Part shown: in pieces, positions 1-6,678 of the stretch
How the letters are laid out: the number at the start of each line of letters is the position of its first letter
Position numbering within the stretch: the first letter of the stretch is position 1
DNA from: GCA-2731375 sp047518225
GTDB taxonomy: Bacteria; Pseudomonadota; Alphaproteobacteria; GCA-2731375
Direction: 5' to 3'
Assembly: GCA_047518225.1 (NCBI GenBank)
Contig: JAKZRK010000264.1
Span: 1 to 8,326 of the forward strand
Length of the DNA stretch: 8,326 nucleotides
Notes under the pieces: generated by a model
Told to the model about the DNA's origin: nothing
The model's input: the letters and a program-made list of their open reading frames with translations, nothing else
Databases searched by the model: none
Program-made: the position numbers and the translations under genes

Positions 1-144
1 GTGTACCCAACGCCCGGGAAAATCAGAATATACCCCGCCGCAACTACACAAACAGCGCAAAAAACCTCGACATCACGCTTGCAACCAACAAAAAAGCAAG
101 CAAATCATACCGTTGCTGACTTTTTCAGCAGCCTGCTAGCAATG
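1..144. other. Left-edge stretch without a supported gene
   Basis: No convincing coding region is seen. An open frame runs in from base 1 on the plus strand, but from 145 on it is only the antisense of the nuclease gene, and its 5' part has no ribosome binding site in view. Two short inverted repeats are visible: TGCTGA (114-119) with TCAGCA (125-130) around a 5-base loop, and GCTTGC (77-82) with GCAAGC (96-101). They lie just past the stop of the minus-strand nuclease gene and could help end its transcript. However, the stems are only 6 bp and no T-run follows directly, so I do not call a terminator. The stretch is visibly richer in A than the genes to its right. Confidence 0.5.
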
Positions 145-942
145 TTAGTCCAAAACCTCGATCTGTTCGGGATGGCTGGCCTCGATCGAGGGGCCGTTGT
201 AATGCTTCAACCAGCCCCGTACCCGCACCCGATGGCCGGCCAGGCCCAGGTAGTCAAAGCCCGCGCGGTCAAACAGCCTGCGGTCCCGTGGCGCGACGGT
301 GATGGTGAAGTCCTGGCGCCAGTCCTGGCCAAAGTTTAAATAAACCCGGCCCCGCACCAGGGCGGGTTTCAAGACGATGCCTTCGATCAATTGAAAACCC
401 TCTAAACCGGCGTACAGCTTTTCCTGTTGCCAAATGCGGTACCAAACATGGCCCCAGATGCCGATCCGGGCCGCCCGCGCCACCCCTTTCGCAGCCAGCA
501 TTTCAGGCACCACGGCCCGGTTGTCGCGAAAGCTGTAGACCCGCGCCAGCCCCATATGCAACAGCCGTTCCTGTATCCAAAGGCGGTCGTCGCGGTGCAG
601 ATGGGCCAGCGCCCTGCCGTAACGGTCCAACCGCCGTCCGCCATAGGAAAGGGTTACCCTACGGCCCAGTGTCAGCGTCTCCAGCACCCGCTTGGCCTCG
701 CTGGCCAAGGGCCAGGTCTTGAAGCCGGGGCGGCCCAGGGGCAGCTTTGGCGCCTGGATACCGACCAGGCGCACCTGTACGCCGTCGCCCAGAAACAGGG
801 TATCGCCGTCGACGATTTCGACCACCCGGCCCTGGCCGCTTTTGACCAGGGCGCCGGCCCCTGCCTCGCCGGCGCAAAGCAGCAATATGATGCACAGCAA
901 TCGGATAATCATGGCGGTTTGTAGCATGCAGGCAGGTGACAT
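145..942 (-). CDS. Thermonuclease-family (SNase-fold) secreted protein with altered active site
   Basis: Staphylococcal nuclease-like protein of 265 residues. The N-terminus has a hydrophobic segment (about residues 12-24, LLCIILLLC) that reads as a signal peptide or anchor, so the protein likely acts outside the cytoplasm. The SNase fold spans about residues 36-165: VDGDT (44-48), VRLVGIQAP (57-65) and DRYGRALAH (106-114). Against the Staphylococcus enzyme, D47, R58 and R110 match Asp21, Arg35 and Arg87. The Ca-ligand Asp40 is Gln63 and the catalytic Glu43 is Lys66, so ordinary nuclease chemistry is doubtful. Residues about 183-265 form a second domain with VYLNFGQDWRQDFT and VRVRG segments, which looks like a small beta-barrel (OB-like) domain. 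The start at 942 has a GAGGGA-like site upstream. In-frame ATGs at 927 and 912 lack one, although 912 would give a more typical signal peptide. It is divergent from the PagL-like gene 58 bp away. Family call is firm; activity is uncertain. Confidence 0.86.
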   Translation of the reverse strand: MSPACMLQTAMIIRLLCIILLLCAGEAGAGALVKSGQGRVVEIVDGDTLFLGDGVQVRLVGIQAPKLPLGRPGFKTWPLASEAKRVLETLTLGRRVTLSYGGRRLDRYGRALAHLHRDDRLWIQERLLHMGLARVYSFRDNRAVVPEMLAAKGVARAARIGIWGHVWYRIWQQEKLYAGLEGFQLIEGIVLKPALVRGRVYLNFGQDWRQDFTITVAPRDRRLFDRAGFDYLGLAGHRVRVRGWLKHYNGPSIEASHPEQIEVLD

Positions 943-1004
943 GCTTCCCTCGGGCTGGGCCTTCCCTTAAACTTCGGCAAAACACGGAGGGATTTGTAGC
1001 ATGC
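918..1004. repeat. 12-bp exact direct repeat around two divergent starts
   Basis: The 12-mer TTTGTAGCATGC occurs at 918-929 and again at 993-1004, 75 bp apart in the same orientation. The first copy lies inside the 5' end of the nuclease gene and covers its alternative start at 927. The second covers the start codon of the PagL-like gene. Each copy contains the palindrome GCATGC. It could be a duplicated regulatory site or a trace of a local duplication; nothing in the sequence decides this. Confidence 0.4.
986..990 (+). promoter_or_regulatory. Ribosome binding site of the PagL-like gene
   Basis: A clear GGAGG lies 10 bases before the ATG at 1001 and supports this start. The whole gap between the divergent starts is 58 bp, so promoters for both genes must lie in it or inside the opposite gene. 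No consensus -35/-10 pair is evident. Confidence 0.7.
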
Positions 1005-1504
1005 GGTTGTGGCGGTTGGGGTGGTTTGGCGCAATTGCGATGTTTTTGCTGGCCCATCCGGCGCGGGCGGACGATCCCGCCTTTATCGCCTTCAGCGCCG
1101 GTGCCTTTGACCTGGGTAAGGATCAAACGGCGGCGGAAGGACGGCTGGAATATCGCTCTAATATCCGCCTGTGGGTTTTCAAACCCTTCGCCGGCGTCAT
1201 GGGCACGTCGGATGGTGGGGCCTTTGGTTATGCCGGTGTGCTGGTGGATATATTCTTTGGCCGCCGCGCGGTCGCCTCTCTCAGCTTCGCGCCCGGCGCC
1301 TATGCCGAGGGGAGCGGTAAAAAACTGGGCCATGAACTCGAATTCCGCTCGCAATTGGAACTGGCCTACCGCTTCGACGACCGGGCCCGCCTCGGATTTT
1401 CCGTTTCGCACATCTCCAATGTGTCCATCGGCGACAAAAATCCCGGCGCCGAAAGCCTGATGCTGACCTACGCCCTGCCTGTTGGCAATATATTCGGCGA
1501 TTAA
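1001..1504 (+). CDS. pagL: Lipid A 3-O-deacylase-like outer-membrane protein (PagL / acyloxyacyl hydrolase family)
   Basis: Small outer-membrane beta-barrel enzyme of 167 residues. PagL removes the ester-linked acyl chain at position 3 of lipid A, changing membrane charge and immune recognition. A signal peptide is clear: a basic start, hydrophobic residues 9-18 and a likely cut after ARA at residue 23. The mature part alternates polar and hydrophobic residues as in barrel strands (for example LELAYRF, LGFSVSHIS, LMLTYALPV). The PagL catalytic triad is visible: His137 and Ser139 in SHISN, and Glu151 in NPGAES. The His-Ser and Ser-Glu spacings (2 and 12) equal those of Pseudomonas PagL (H126, S128, E140). 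Overall length is in the family range. It has a good ribosome site and stands alone, divergent from the nuclease gene. The family call rests on motif and topology; the exact lipid A substrate of this organism is not known. Confidence 0.82.
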   Translation: MRLWRLGWFGAIAMFLLAHPARADDPAFIAFSAGAFDLGKDQTAAEGRLEYRSNIRLWVFKPFAGVMGTSDGGAFGYAGVLVDIFFGRRAVASLSFAPGAYAEGSGKKLGHELEFRSQLELAYRFDDRARLGFSVSHISNVSIGDKNPGAESLMLTYALPVGNIFGD

Positions 1505-1562
1505 TCTCGCCCGCGACCCAGTGCCGCAACCCGAATAATTTCATATTGCGCCAGAGATCAAC

Positions 1563-1664
1563 ATGATACGTTCATTCAGGAACGGGCGCGCGTCCGAGCC
1601 GAAACTCAACGCCATTTCGGCGATAATTTTCGCCCTCGGCGGTAAGGATAAGAATGAAAGATAA
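1563..1664 (+). CDS. Possible 33-residue upstream ORF (uncertain)
   Basis: A short frame from ATG 1563 to TAA 1664 encodes 33 residues, with a mildly hydrophobic stretch (AISAIIFAL). It overlaps the start of the next small gene by 11 bases in another frame, an arrangement that permits translational coupling. The upstream sequence (AGAGA) is a weak ribosome site. It has no recognisable family and may be chance; conservation would be needed to accept it. Confidence 0.2.
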   Translation: MIRSFRNGRASEPKLNAISAIIFALGGKDKNER

Positions 1665-1821
1665 TCATGAATTGAAGATTTGGAGCATGGTGGTCCTTGG
1701 CCTGATGCTCTTTGTGGCCACCTTTATCGTCGCGTGGAATTCCACTGCTGACTACCGGGAGAATATTGCCCGGCCCCTGACATCCCAGTCCGACACGGTC
1801 AGGAATAGCCTTCACAAATAG
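1654..1821 (+). CDS. Small single-pass membrane protein, unknown function (55 aa)
   Basis: ATG at 1654, stop TAG at 1819-1821, 55 residues. AAGGA (1644-1648) lies 5 bases before the start, a well-placed ribosome site. The protein begins with a short charged tail (MKDNHELK), then one strongly hydrophobic helix at about residues 9-28 (IWSMVVLGLMLFVATFIVAW), then a polar C-terminal tail of about 27 residues with several charged residues. This is the layout of a small inner-membrane protein. I do not recognise a family. It sits 149 bp after the PagL-like gene on the same strand and ends 16 bp before the convergent acyl-CoA dehydrogenase gene, so it could be read from the PagL promoter or from its own. 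The stop codon lies in a short hairpin (CTTCAC 1810-1815 / GTGAAG 1821-1826). Confidence 0.6.
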   Translation: MKDNHELKIWSMVVLGLMLFVATFIVAWNSTADYRENIARPLTSQSDTVRNSLHK

Positions 1822-1837
1822 TGAAGCTGGTTAGTTC

Positions 1838-3043
1838 CTAGTTCAACGAACGCAGCTCAAGCTTCGCGATCGTTTCCCGATGCACTTCGTCCGGCCCGTC
1901 GCCGATACGCAGATAGCGCGCTTCAGAGAACGCATGGGCCAAACCGAAATCGTCCGAGACACCGCCCCCCCCATGGATCTGAATGGCCCGATCGATGACC
2001 TTTTGCGCCATCAAGGGCGTTACGACCTTGATCATGGCGATCTCCTTGCGAGCGGCCTTGTTGCCTTCCTTGTCCATCTTCCAGGCGGCGTTCAGGACCA
2101 GCAGGCGGGCCTGATCAATCTCGCAGCGGGAATTGGCGATATCGGCCCGCACCGTGTCACGCTCCGCCAGCGGCCGGCCAAAGGCGACGCGCGCCTTGGC
2201 CCGGCGCATCATCGCCTCCAGGGCCCGCTCCGCCTTGCCGATCAGGCGCATGCAATGGTGAATGCGGCCCGGGCCGAGGCGCCCCTGGGCGATTTCAAAG
2301 CCCCGTCCCTCGCCCAACAGCATATTGGCGGCCGGCACCCGCACATCGGTGAAGGTCACCTCGCCATGGCCATGGGGGGCATGTTCATAGCCGAACACGG
2401 GCAGCATGCGGACCACTTCCAGGCCCGGGGACTTGACCGGGACCAGGATCATCGATTGTTGGCGGTGGCGTTCCGCGTTGGGATCGCTCTTGCCCATCAC
2501 TATGGCGATTTCACAGGCCGGATGTCCGATGCCGCTGCTCCACCATTTACGCCCATTGATGACGTATTCATCGCCGTCCCGCTCGATCCTGGTTTCGATG
2601 TTGGTGGCGTCGGAAGAGGCGACATTGGGCTCCGTCATGCAAAAGACCGACCGGGTCTTGCCCGCCAGCAACGGGGTCAGCCAGCGTTCCTGCTGTGCTT
2701 CGTCGCCAAACTGGGCCAGGACTTCCATATTGCCCACGTCCGGGGCGGCGCAATTGAAGACCTCCGGCGCCATGTTGGAGCGGCCCAAAATTTCCATGAT
2801 CGGGGCAAATTCAAAGTTCGACAGGCCAGGGCCGAAGCGTTCCTCGGCGATGAACATGTTCCACAGACCTTCACCTTCGGCCTTGGCCTTCAGCTCTTGC
2901 AAAATCGGCGGGAATCCCGTCCAACGATCCTCCAGATTGCTGGTCTGCGACTCGTAGGTTTCCTCTGCCGGATAGACATGGCGGTCCATGAAGGCCTGCA
3001 CCCGTTCCAAATAATCCTTGCTGCGGTCCGTAAACTCGAACAT
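1838..3043 (-). CDS. Acyl-CoA dehydrogenase (ACAD10/11-like)
   Basis: FAD-dependent acyl-CoA dehydrogenase of 401 residues that introduces a trans-2 double bond into an acyl-CoA and passes electrons to ETF. All domains are present: N-terminal helices (1-130), the middle beta domain with the CMTEPNVASSDATN flavin/substrate motif (135-148) and the KWWSSG segment (166-171), and the C-terminal helical domain with RVAFGRPL (285-292) and IQIHGGGGVSDD (354-365). At the place where MCAD has its catalytic Glu in YEGT, this protein has Asp382 in GDGPDEVHR. That substitution and the overall sequence match the ACAD10/11-like group, which acts on longer or branched chains. The exact substrate cannot be read. 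GGGAGAG (minus strand, 3049-3055) lies 5 bases before the ATG. The gene is divergent from the operon starting at 3100 and may share control with it. Confidence 0.92.
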   Translation of the reverse strand: MFEFTDRSKDYLERVQAFMDRHVYPAEETYESQTSNLEDRWTGFPPILQELKAKAEGEGLWNMFIAEERFGPGLSNFEFAPIMEILGRSNMAPEVFNCAAPDVGNMEVLAQFGDEAQQERWLTPLLAGKTRSVFCMTEPNVASSDATNIETRIERDGDEYVINGRKWWSSGIGHPACEIAIVMGKSDPNAERHRQQSMILVPVKSPGLEVVRMLPVFGYEHAPHGHGEVTFTDVRVPAANMLLGEGRGFEIAQGRLGPGRIHHCMRLIGKAERALEAMMRRAKARVAFGRPLAERDTVRADIANSRCEIDQARLLVLNAAWKMDKEGNKAARKEIAMIKVVTPLMAQKVIDRAIQIHGGGGVSDDFGLAHAFSEARYLRIGDGPDEVHRETIAKLELRSLN

Positions 3044-3099
3044 TTGCTCTCTCCCAGGTATATTTGAACCCAGTATAACCGAACTATGGATGTACCGTC
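3044..3099. promoter_or_regulatory. Divergent intergenic region, candidate promoters
   Basis: This 56-bp gap separates the two acyl-CoA dehydrogenase genes. Overlapping -10-like hexamers point in both directions: TATACT on the minus strand (3077-3072) and TATAAC on the plus strand (3074-3079). Neither has a good -35 at normal spacing. An imperfect dyad, GGTATA (3057-3062) with TATAACC (3074-3080), could be an operator. This is a positional inference only. Confidence 0.3.
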
Positions 3100-4245
3100 A
3101 TGACAGTGTTTGACCATGCCGCATTGCGGGCGGAGGTAACGGCATTCGCCCAGCGCAAGATCGCGCCGCGGCAGGACCTGAACCAGCGCGACGATTTTCC
3201 CGCCGATCTTTGGACGGCCATGGGGCAATCCGGCCTGATGGCCATCGCCCTGCCACAGGTGTATGGCGGGCGCGGCGGCGATTACCGCGCCCTGGCCCTG
3301 ACCCTGGAAATTCTGGCGGACGTGGGCGGCTGCCAAGGGGTCGCTATTTCCTGGATGTCCCATGCCCTGAATGCCCGCCTGCATATATTGGGCCAGGGCA
3401 CACAGGCGCAAAAGGCACGCTATCCGCCAAGCCTGGCATCGGGCTGGCATACGGTGTGTACGGCGATTTCGGAACCGGGCGCTGGCGCTCATCCAAAAAG
3501 GCTTGCCACCCGGGCCGAAATTGCGGGCGACGAGGTCATCCTGAATGGGGAAAAAGCCTATTTGACCAATGGCCCCCTGGCGGATCTGTTTCTGGTTCTA
3601 GCCATTACGGATGAAGTGGATGGCCGGCGCGCCTTCACCTCATTCATCGTGCCCAGAGACAGCCAGGGCCTGGAGATTACCGCCGGCGTGGCAGTGGATT
3701 TCCTGCACCCCTCGCCCCATTGCGGTATCCGCCTGGTCAATTGCCGCATTCCGGCCAGCAACCGCCTTGGCCCCCTGGGCGATGCCTTCAACGCAATCTC
3801 GCTGCCCATGCGCCGGGTGGAAGACGCCCTGGCCGCGGCCAAAACCGCGGGCGCCATGCGGCACCGCCTGCGCCTGCTGTGCCGGGCGGCCGCCCGGATT
3901 TGTGAAGCGGGCGCGGCGCCGGACGAGCTGGCCGCCAGCCTGGGGCGTCTGGCGGCCATGCCCGATGGCCTGTCGGCCATGGCCTGGCGGGCCGCCAATC
4001 TGCTGGATAGCGGCCGCGACGATATCGATGAAACCCTGTCGTCCCTGGCCGCCGCCGCGCGGGAAACCACCAGATCGGTCGAGCGGGAGGTTGAGGCATT
4101 CATCAACACGTGGGATATAGAGGTCTCGACCGCGCTCGCCGTCGCCAATCGAGACCTTGTGAAGTCCCTGGGCATCGCGGCCAGCGCCCGCGATCTCCAG
4201 GCCCAGAAGCGCGGCCAGGCACTCTTGGCCGCAAGCCAAGTCTAA
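3100..4245 (+). CDS. Acyl-CoA dehydrogenase-like protein with degenerate C-terminal domain
   Basis: Acyl-CoA dehydrogenase fold of 381 residues. The N-terminal helical part (1-118) and the middle domain are typical, with TAISEPGAGAHPKRLATRAE at about 121-140 and GEKAYLTNGPLADLFLVLA at about 150-168. After residue 238 the usual landmarks are missing. There is no RxxFG motif, no QxxGGxG motif, and no catalytic Glu/Asp followed by Gly near the C-terminus. Instead there is an Ala/Arg-rich helical region ending in ARDLQAQKRGQALLAASQV. FAD binding and dehydrogenation are therefore doubtful; it may do another flavin reaction or a non-catalytic job. The start at 3100 fits the family N-terminus but has only a weak ribosome site (GGA about 8 bases upstream). 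It is the first gene of the probable operon, 36 bp before the MoxR gene. Family is firm, function unknown. Confidence 0.82.
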   Translation: MTVFDHAALRAEVTAFAQRKIAPRQDLNQRDDFPADLWTAMGQSGLMAIALPQVYGGRGGDYRALALTLEILADVGGCQGVAISWMSHALNARLHILGQGTQAQKARYPPSLASGWHTVCTAISEPGAGAHPKRLATRAEIAGDEVILNGEKAYLTNGPLADLFLVLAITDEVDGRRAFTSFIVPRDSQGLEITAGVAVDFLHPSPHCGIRLVNCRIPASNRLGPLGDAFNAISLPMRRVEDALAAAKTAGAMRHRLRLLCRAAARICEAGAAPDELAASLGRLAAMPDGLSAMAWRAANLLDSGRDDIDETLSSLAAAARETTRSVEREVEAFINTWDIEVSTALAVANRDLVKSLGIAASARDLQAQKRGQALLAASQV

Positions 4246-4281
4246 ATCCGACCCGTAACCGCAGTTAGTGAAAAGAGATCC

Positions 4282-5250
4282 ATGACCGAACCCCGCGCCG
4301 CAAAAATCGACAACGTGGATGACATCATCGCCGGCCTGGGCGATGTGGGCTATATCACATCACGGCAAATCGCCACGGCCATCTTTGTCGCCGAAAATTT
4401 GACCAAGCCGATCCTGGTGGAAGGCTCCGCCGGCGTCGGCAAGACCGAGTTGGCCCTGTCCACGGCGGCATGGTTGGATCTGCCCCTGATCCGCATGCAA
4501 TGTTATGAGGGCCTGGACGAATCCAAGGCGTTGTATGAATGGAAATACGGCAAACAGTTGCTCTACACCCAGATCCTGAAGGACAAGATGGGCGATGTGC
4601 TGGGCGATGCGCCTGGCCTGGATGAGGCCATGCAAAAGCTGAAAGGCTTTGGCGATCTATTTTTCTCAGAGGATTTTCTGGAGCCCCGCCCCCTATTGCG
4701 GGCCCTGCGCCAGGAACGCGGCGCGGTTCTGCTGATCGATGAAATCGATAAGTCCGATGAAGAGTTCGAGGCCTTCCTGCTGGAAATCCTCTCGGCCTTT
4801 CAGGTCACCATTCCGGAAATCGGCACCATCAAGTCCACCGTACCGCCAATCGTCTTCCTGACCTCCAACAACATGCGAGAAATGGGTGATGCCTTGAAAC
4901 GGCGCTGCCTGCACCTTTATATACCCCTGCCCGACGCCAAGCTGGAAGAGCGGATCGTCGCCGCCCGGGTGCCCGATATTGAAGAGAAACTGCGGCGCAA
5001 ACTGGTCGCCTTCGTCCAGTTGTTGCGGGAACAGGATCTAAAGAAGCTGCCATCCATTTCCGAAACCCTGGATTGGGCCCGTGTCCTGCTGTTGCTGCAT
5101 GCGGACGATCTGGCCCCGGATTTGATCCGCGATACCTTGAATGTGCTGTTGAAGTTCGAACAGGATATCCATGCGGTGCGGCCGCAGATCGCGGAAATGA
5201 CCCGCAAGGCCCGCCAGGCTGGAGACAGGGGCTATGCAACGACCGCTTGA
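4282..5250 (+). CDS. MoxR-family AAA+ ATPase (CoxD-like)
   Basis: AAA+ ATPase of the MoxR group, 322 residues, expected to form hexamers that use ATP to remodel or activate a client protein. Visible motifs: Walker A GSAGVGKT (48-55), Walker B VLLIDEID (149-156), sensor 1 TSNN (194-197), arginine finger region LKRRC (205-209), and a sensor 2-type SISETLDWA helix (258-266). All catalytic positions look intact. It overlaps the next gene, a VWA protein, by 17 bases. That is the usual MoxR-VWA pairing, as in CoxD-CoxE of the CO dehydrogenase maturation system and RavA-ViaA. No molybdenum enzyme gene is in the window, so the client is unknown; neighbouring flavoenzymes are candidates by position only. 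AAGAGA just before the ATG is a modest ribosome site. Confidence 0.9.
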   Translation: MTEPRAAKIDNVDDIIAGLGDVGYITSRQIATAIFVAENLTKPILVEGSAGVGKTELALSTAAWLDLPLIRMQCYEGLDESKALYEWKYGKQLLYTQILKDKMGDVLGDAPGLDEAMQKLKGFGDLFFSEDFLEPRPLLRALRQERGAVLLIDEIDKSDEEFEAFLLEILSAFQVTIPEIGTIKSTVPPIVFLTSNNMREMGDALKRRCLHLYIPLPDAKLEERIVAARVPDIEEKLRRKLVAFVQLLREQDLKKLPSISETLDWARVLLLLHADDLAPDLIRDTLNVLLKFEQDIHAVRPQIAEMTRKARQAGDRGYATTA

Positions 5251-6634
5251 GAATTTCTTCCGCGCCCTGCGCGCCGCCGATATTCGCGTCTCGCCGGCGG
5301 AAGGCATTGACGCCCACCGCACGGTGGACCTGGTCGGTTATGGTGATCGGCGGTTGTTCAAGGATGCCTTGTGCGTGGCCCTGGCCAAAACGCCCGATGA
5401 AGTCGCCAGTTTTGAAGATTGCTTCGAGATGTTTTTTGCCCGCGAGGAATTTGCCGACGACGGCGATGGGGACGATGGCGACGGTGAAGATAGCCGCCAG
5501 CGGCCCGAAGGCGCGGACGGTGATGAAAATTTCGCCGACCAGCTTGCCAATGTGCCCTTGGCGGAAATGGTCCTGGACGGCGAGGGCGGCGAATTGGCGG
5601 CGGCCATGGAACAATCCGCCAACCGGGTCGGTGCCACCGAGATTCAGTTTTTCAGCCAACGGGGCTATTTCGCCCGGCGCATCCTGGATGACATGGGCCT
5701 GCGCGATCTGGAAAAACTGATCGCACAGCTTCGGCGTAGCGGTGAAGGGGACGATGACGATGGCGGCGATGCCGCCGATCTGGCGCAACGGCTGGAACAG
5801 GGCCGGCGCTATTTGTTGGATGAATCCCGGCAATATGTGGAGCGGCAATACGAACTTTACGCCCGTTCCAACGGCGAGGCCCTGCGCGAAGAGTTCCTGA
5901 TGGAAACCCGCATGTCCAACCTGGAACAGCGGGATTTCGTGCGCATGCACAAGATCGTCCGCCGCATGGCCAAGCGCCTGGCCACCCGTTACAGCCGCCG
6001 GCGCAAGCATACCAGGCGGGGCCAATTGGATGTGCGGCGCACCTTGCGCCGCAACATGCCCCACGACGGCATTCTTTTCGAGGTGCTGTGGAAACAGATC
6101 AAGATCGAACGGCCGAAAATCGTCGTGATCTGCGATGTCTCCCGCTCCGTCGCCGCCGCCGCGCGGTTTCTGCTGCTGTTCCTCTATTCCCTGAACGAGG
6201 TCATCGCGCAATTGCAGGCCTTTGCCTTTTCCGACCGTCTGGTCGATGTCGGCGACATTCTGGAGGGCAACGATGTGGAAACCGCGATCCCCGAGATCAT
6301 GGCCAAGATCGGCTTCCGCTCCACCGATTACGGTCAGGCGCTGGATGATTACGAAGAAAACTTCATGGACGAACTGGACCGCCATACCACGGTCATCATC
6401 CTGGGCGATGGCCGCTCCAATTTCACCGACCCGCGCATCGATATCATGCGCCGGCTGCACGACCGCTCCCGCGCGATCATCTGGCTCAACCCGGAACCGG
6501 AAACATTCTGGGGCACGGGCGACAGCGAAATGCCCCGCTACCGCCCGTTCTGCCATGTGGCGAAAACCTGCTCCACCGTGATGCATCTGGAGCGGGTCAT
6601 CGACGATATCCTGAAAAGCTACGCCCGAAGCTGA
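5234..6634 (+). CDS. VWA-domain protein, CoxE-like
   Basis: Partner of the MoxR ATPase, 466 residues. The N-terminal region (1-70) is helical. An Asp/Gly/Glu-rich linker follows (72-98, with a second acidic patch at about 171-180), then a basic helical region (240-275, rich in Arg/Lys). The C-terminal von Willebrand A domain covers about 294-466. Its metal site (MIDAS) is complete: DVSRS (D301, S303, S305), T364 in RSTDYG and D392 in LGDGRSN. The WLNPEPETFWGTGDSEM segment (417-433) is a strong CoxE hallmark. The start at 5234 lies inside the end of the MoxR gene with GGAGA (5221-5225) 8 bases upstream, so translation is probably coupled and the two products made in fixed ratio. In CO-oxidising bacteria CoxE helps build the CO dehydrogenase metal centre. 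Here the target is unknown. Confidence 0.9.
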   Translation: MQRPLENFFRALRAADIRVSPAEGIDAHRTVDLVGYGDRRLFKDALCVALAKTPDEVASFEDCFEMFFAREEFADDGDGDDGDGEDSRQRPEGADGDENFADQLANVPLAEMVLDGEGGELAAAMEQSANRVGATEIQFFSQRGYFARRILDDMGLRDLEKLIAQLRRSGEGDDDDGGDAADLAQRLEQGRRYLLDESRQYVERQYELYARSNGEALREEFLMETRMSNLEQRDFVRMHKIVRRMAKRLATRYSRRRKHTRRGQLDVRRTLRRNMPHDGILFEVLWKQIKIERPKIVVICDVSRSVAAAARFLLLFLYSLNEVIAQLQAFAFSDRLVDVGDILEGNDVETAIPEIMAKIGFRSTDYGQALDDYEENFMDELDRHTTVIILGDGRSNFTDPRIDIMRRLHDRSRAIIWLNPEPETFWGTGDSEMPRYRPFCHVAKTCSTVMHLERVIDDILKSYARS

Positions 6635-6665
6635 TCGGTGGCATTGCGCTTTGTATTGTTATAGT

Positions 6666-6673
6666 GGGAGAGG
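6666..6673 (+). promoter_or_regulatory. Ribosome binding site that sets the GTG start of the monooxygenase
   Basis: GGGAGAGG lies 5 bases before GTG 6679. The longer in-frame GTG at 6664 overlaps this site's edge and has no site of its own upstream, so 6679 is preferred. Starting there also gives the usual family N-terminus MKFGVLQFF. Confidence 0.65.
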
Positions 6674-6678
6674 CCATC

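Noticed and set aside
114..130. Hairpin TGCTGA/TCAGCA as terminator of the nuclease gene
   Set aside because: The stem is only 6 bp and there is no T-run directly after it on the minus strand.
1..339. Plus-strand open frame from base 1
   Set aside because: More than half of it is antisense to the nuclease gene and it has no recognisable domain or visible ribosome site.
1606..1815. Minus-strand 69-codon frame
   Set aside because: It is antisense to the 55-residue membrane protein, which has the better ribosome site and a plausible membrane helix.
1880..3067. Long plus-strand open frame of 395 codons
   Set aside because: It is the exact antisense of the ACAD10/11-like gene, whose motifs are unambiguous; long antisense frames are common in GC-rich DNA.
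4829..6586. Long minus-strand open frame of 585 codons
   Set aside because: It lies antisense to the MoxR and VWA genes, which have intact motifs; its composition (many His, Gln, Ala, Gly) is typical of an antisense shadow.
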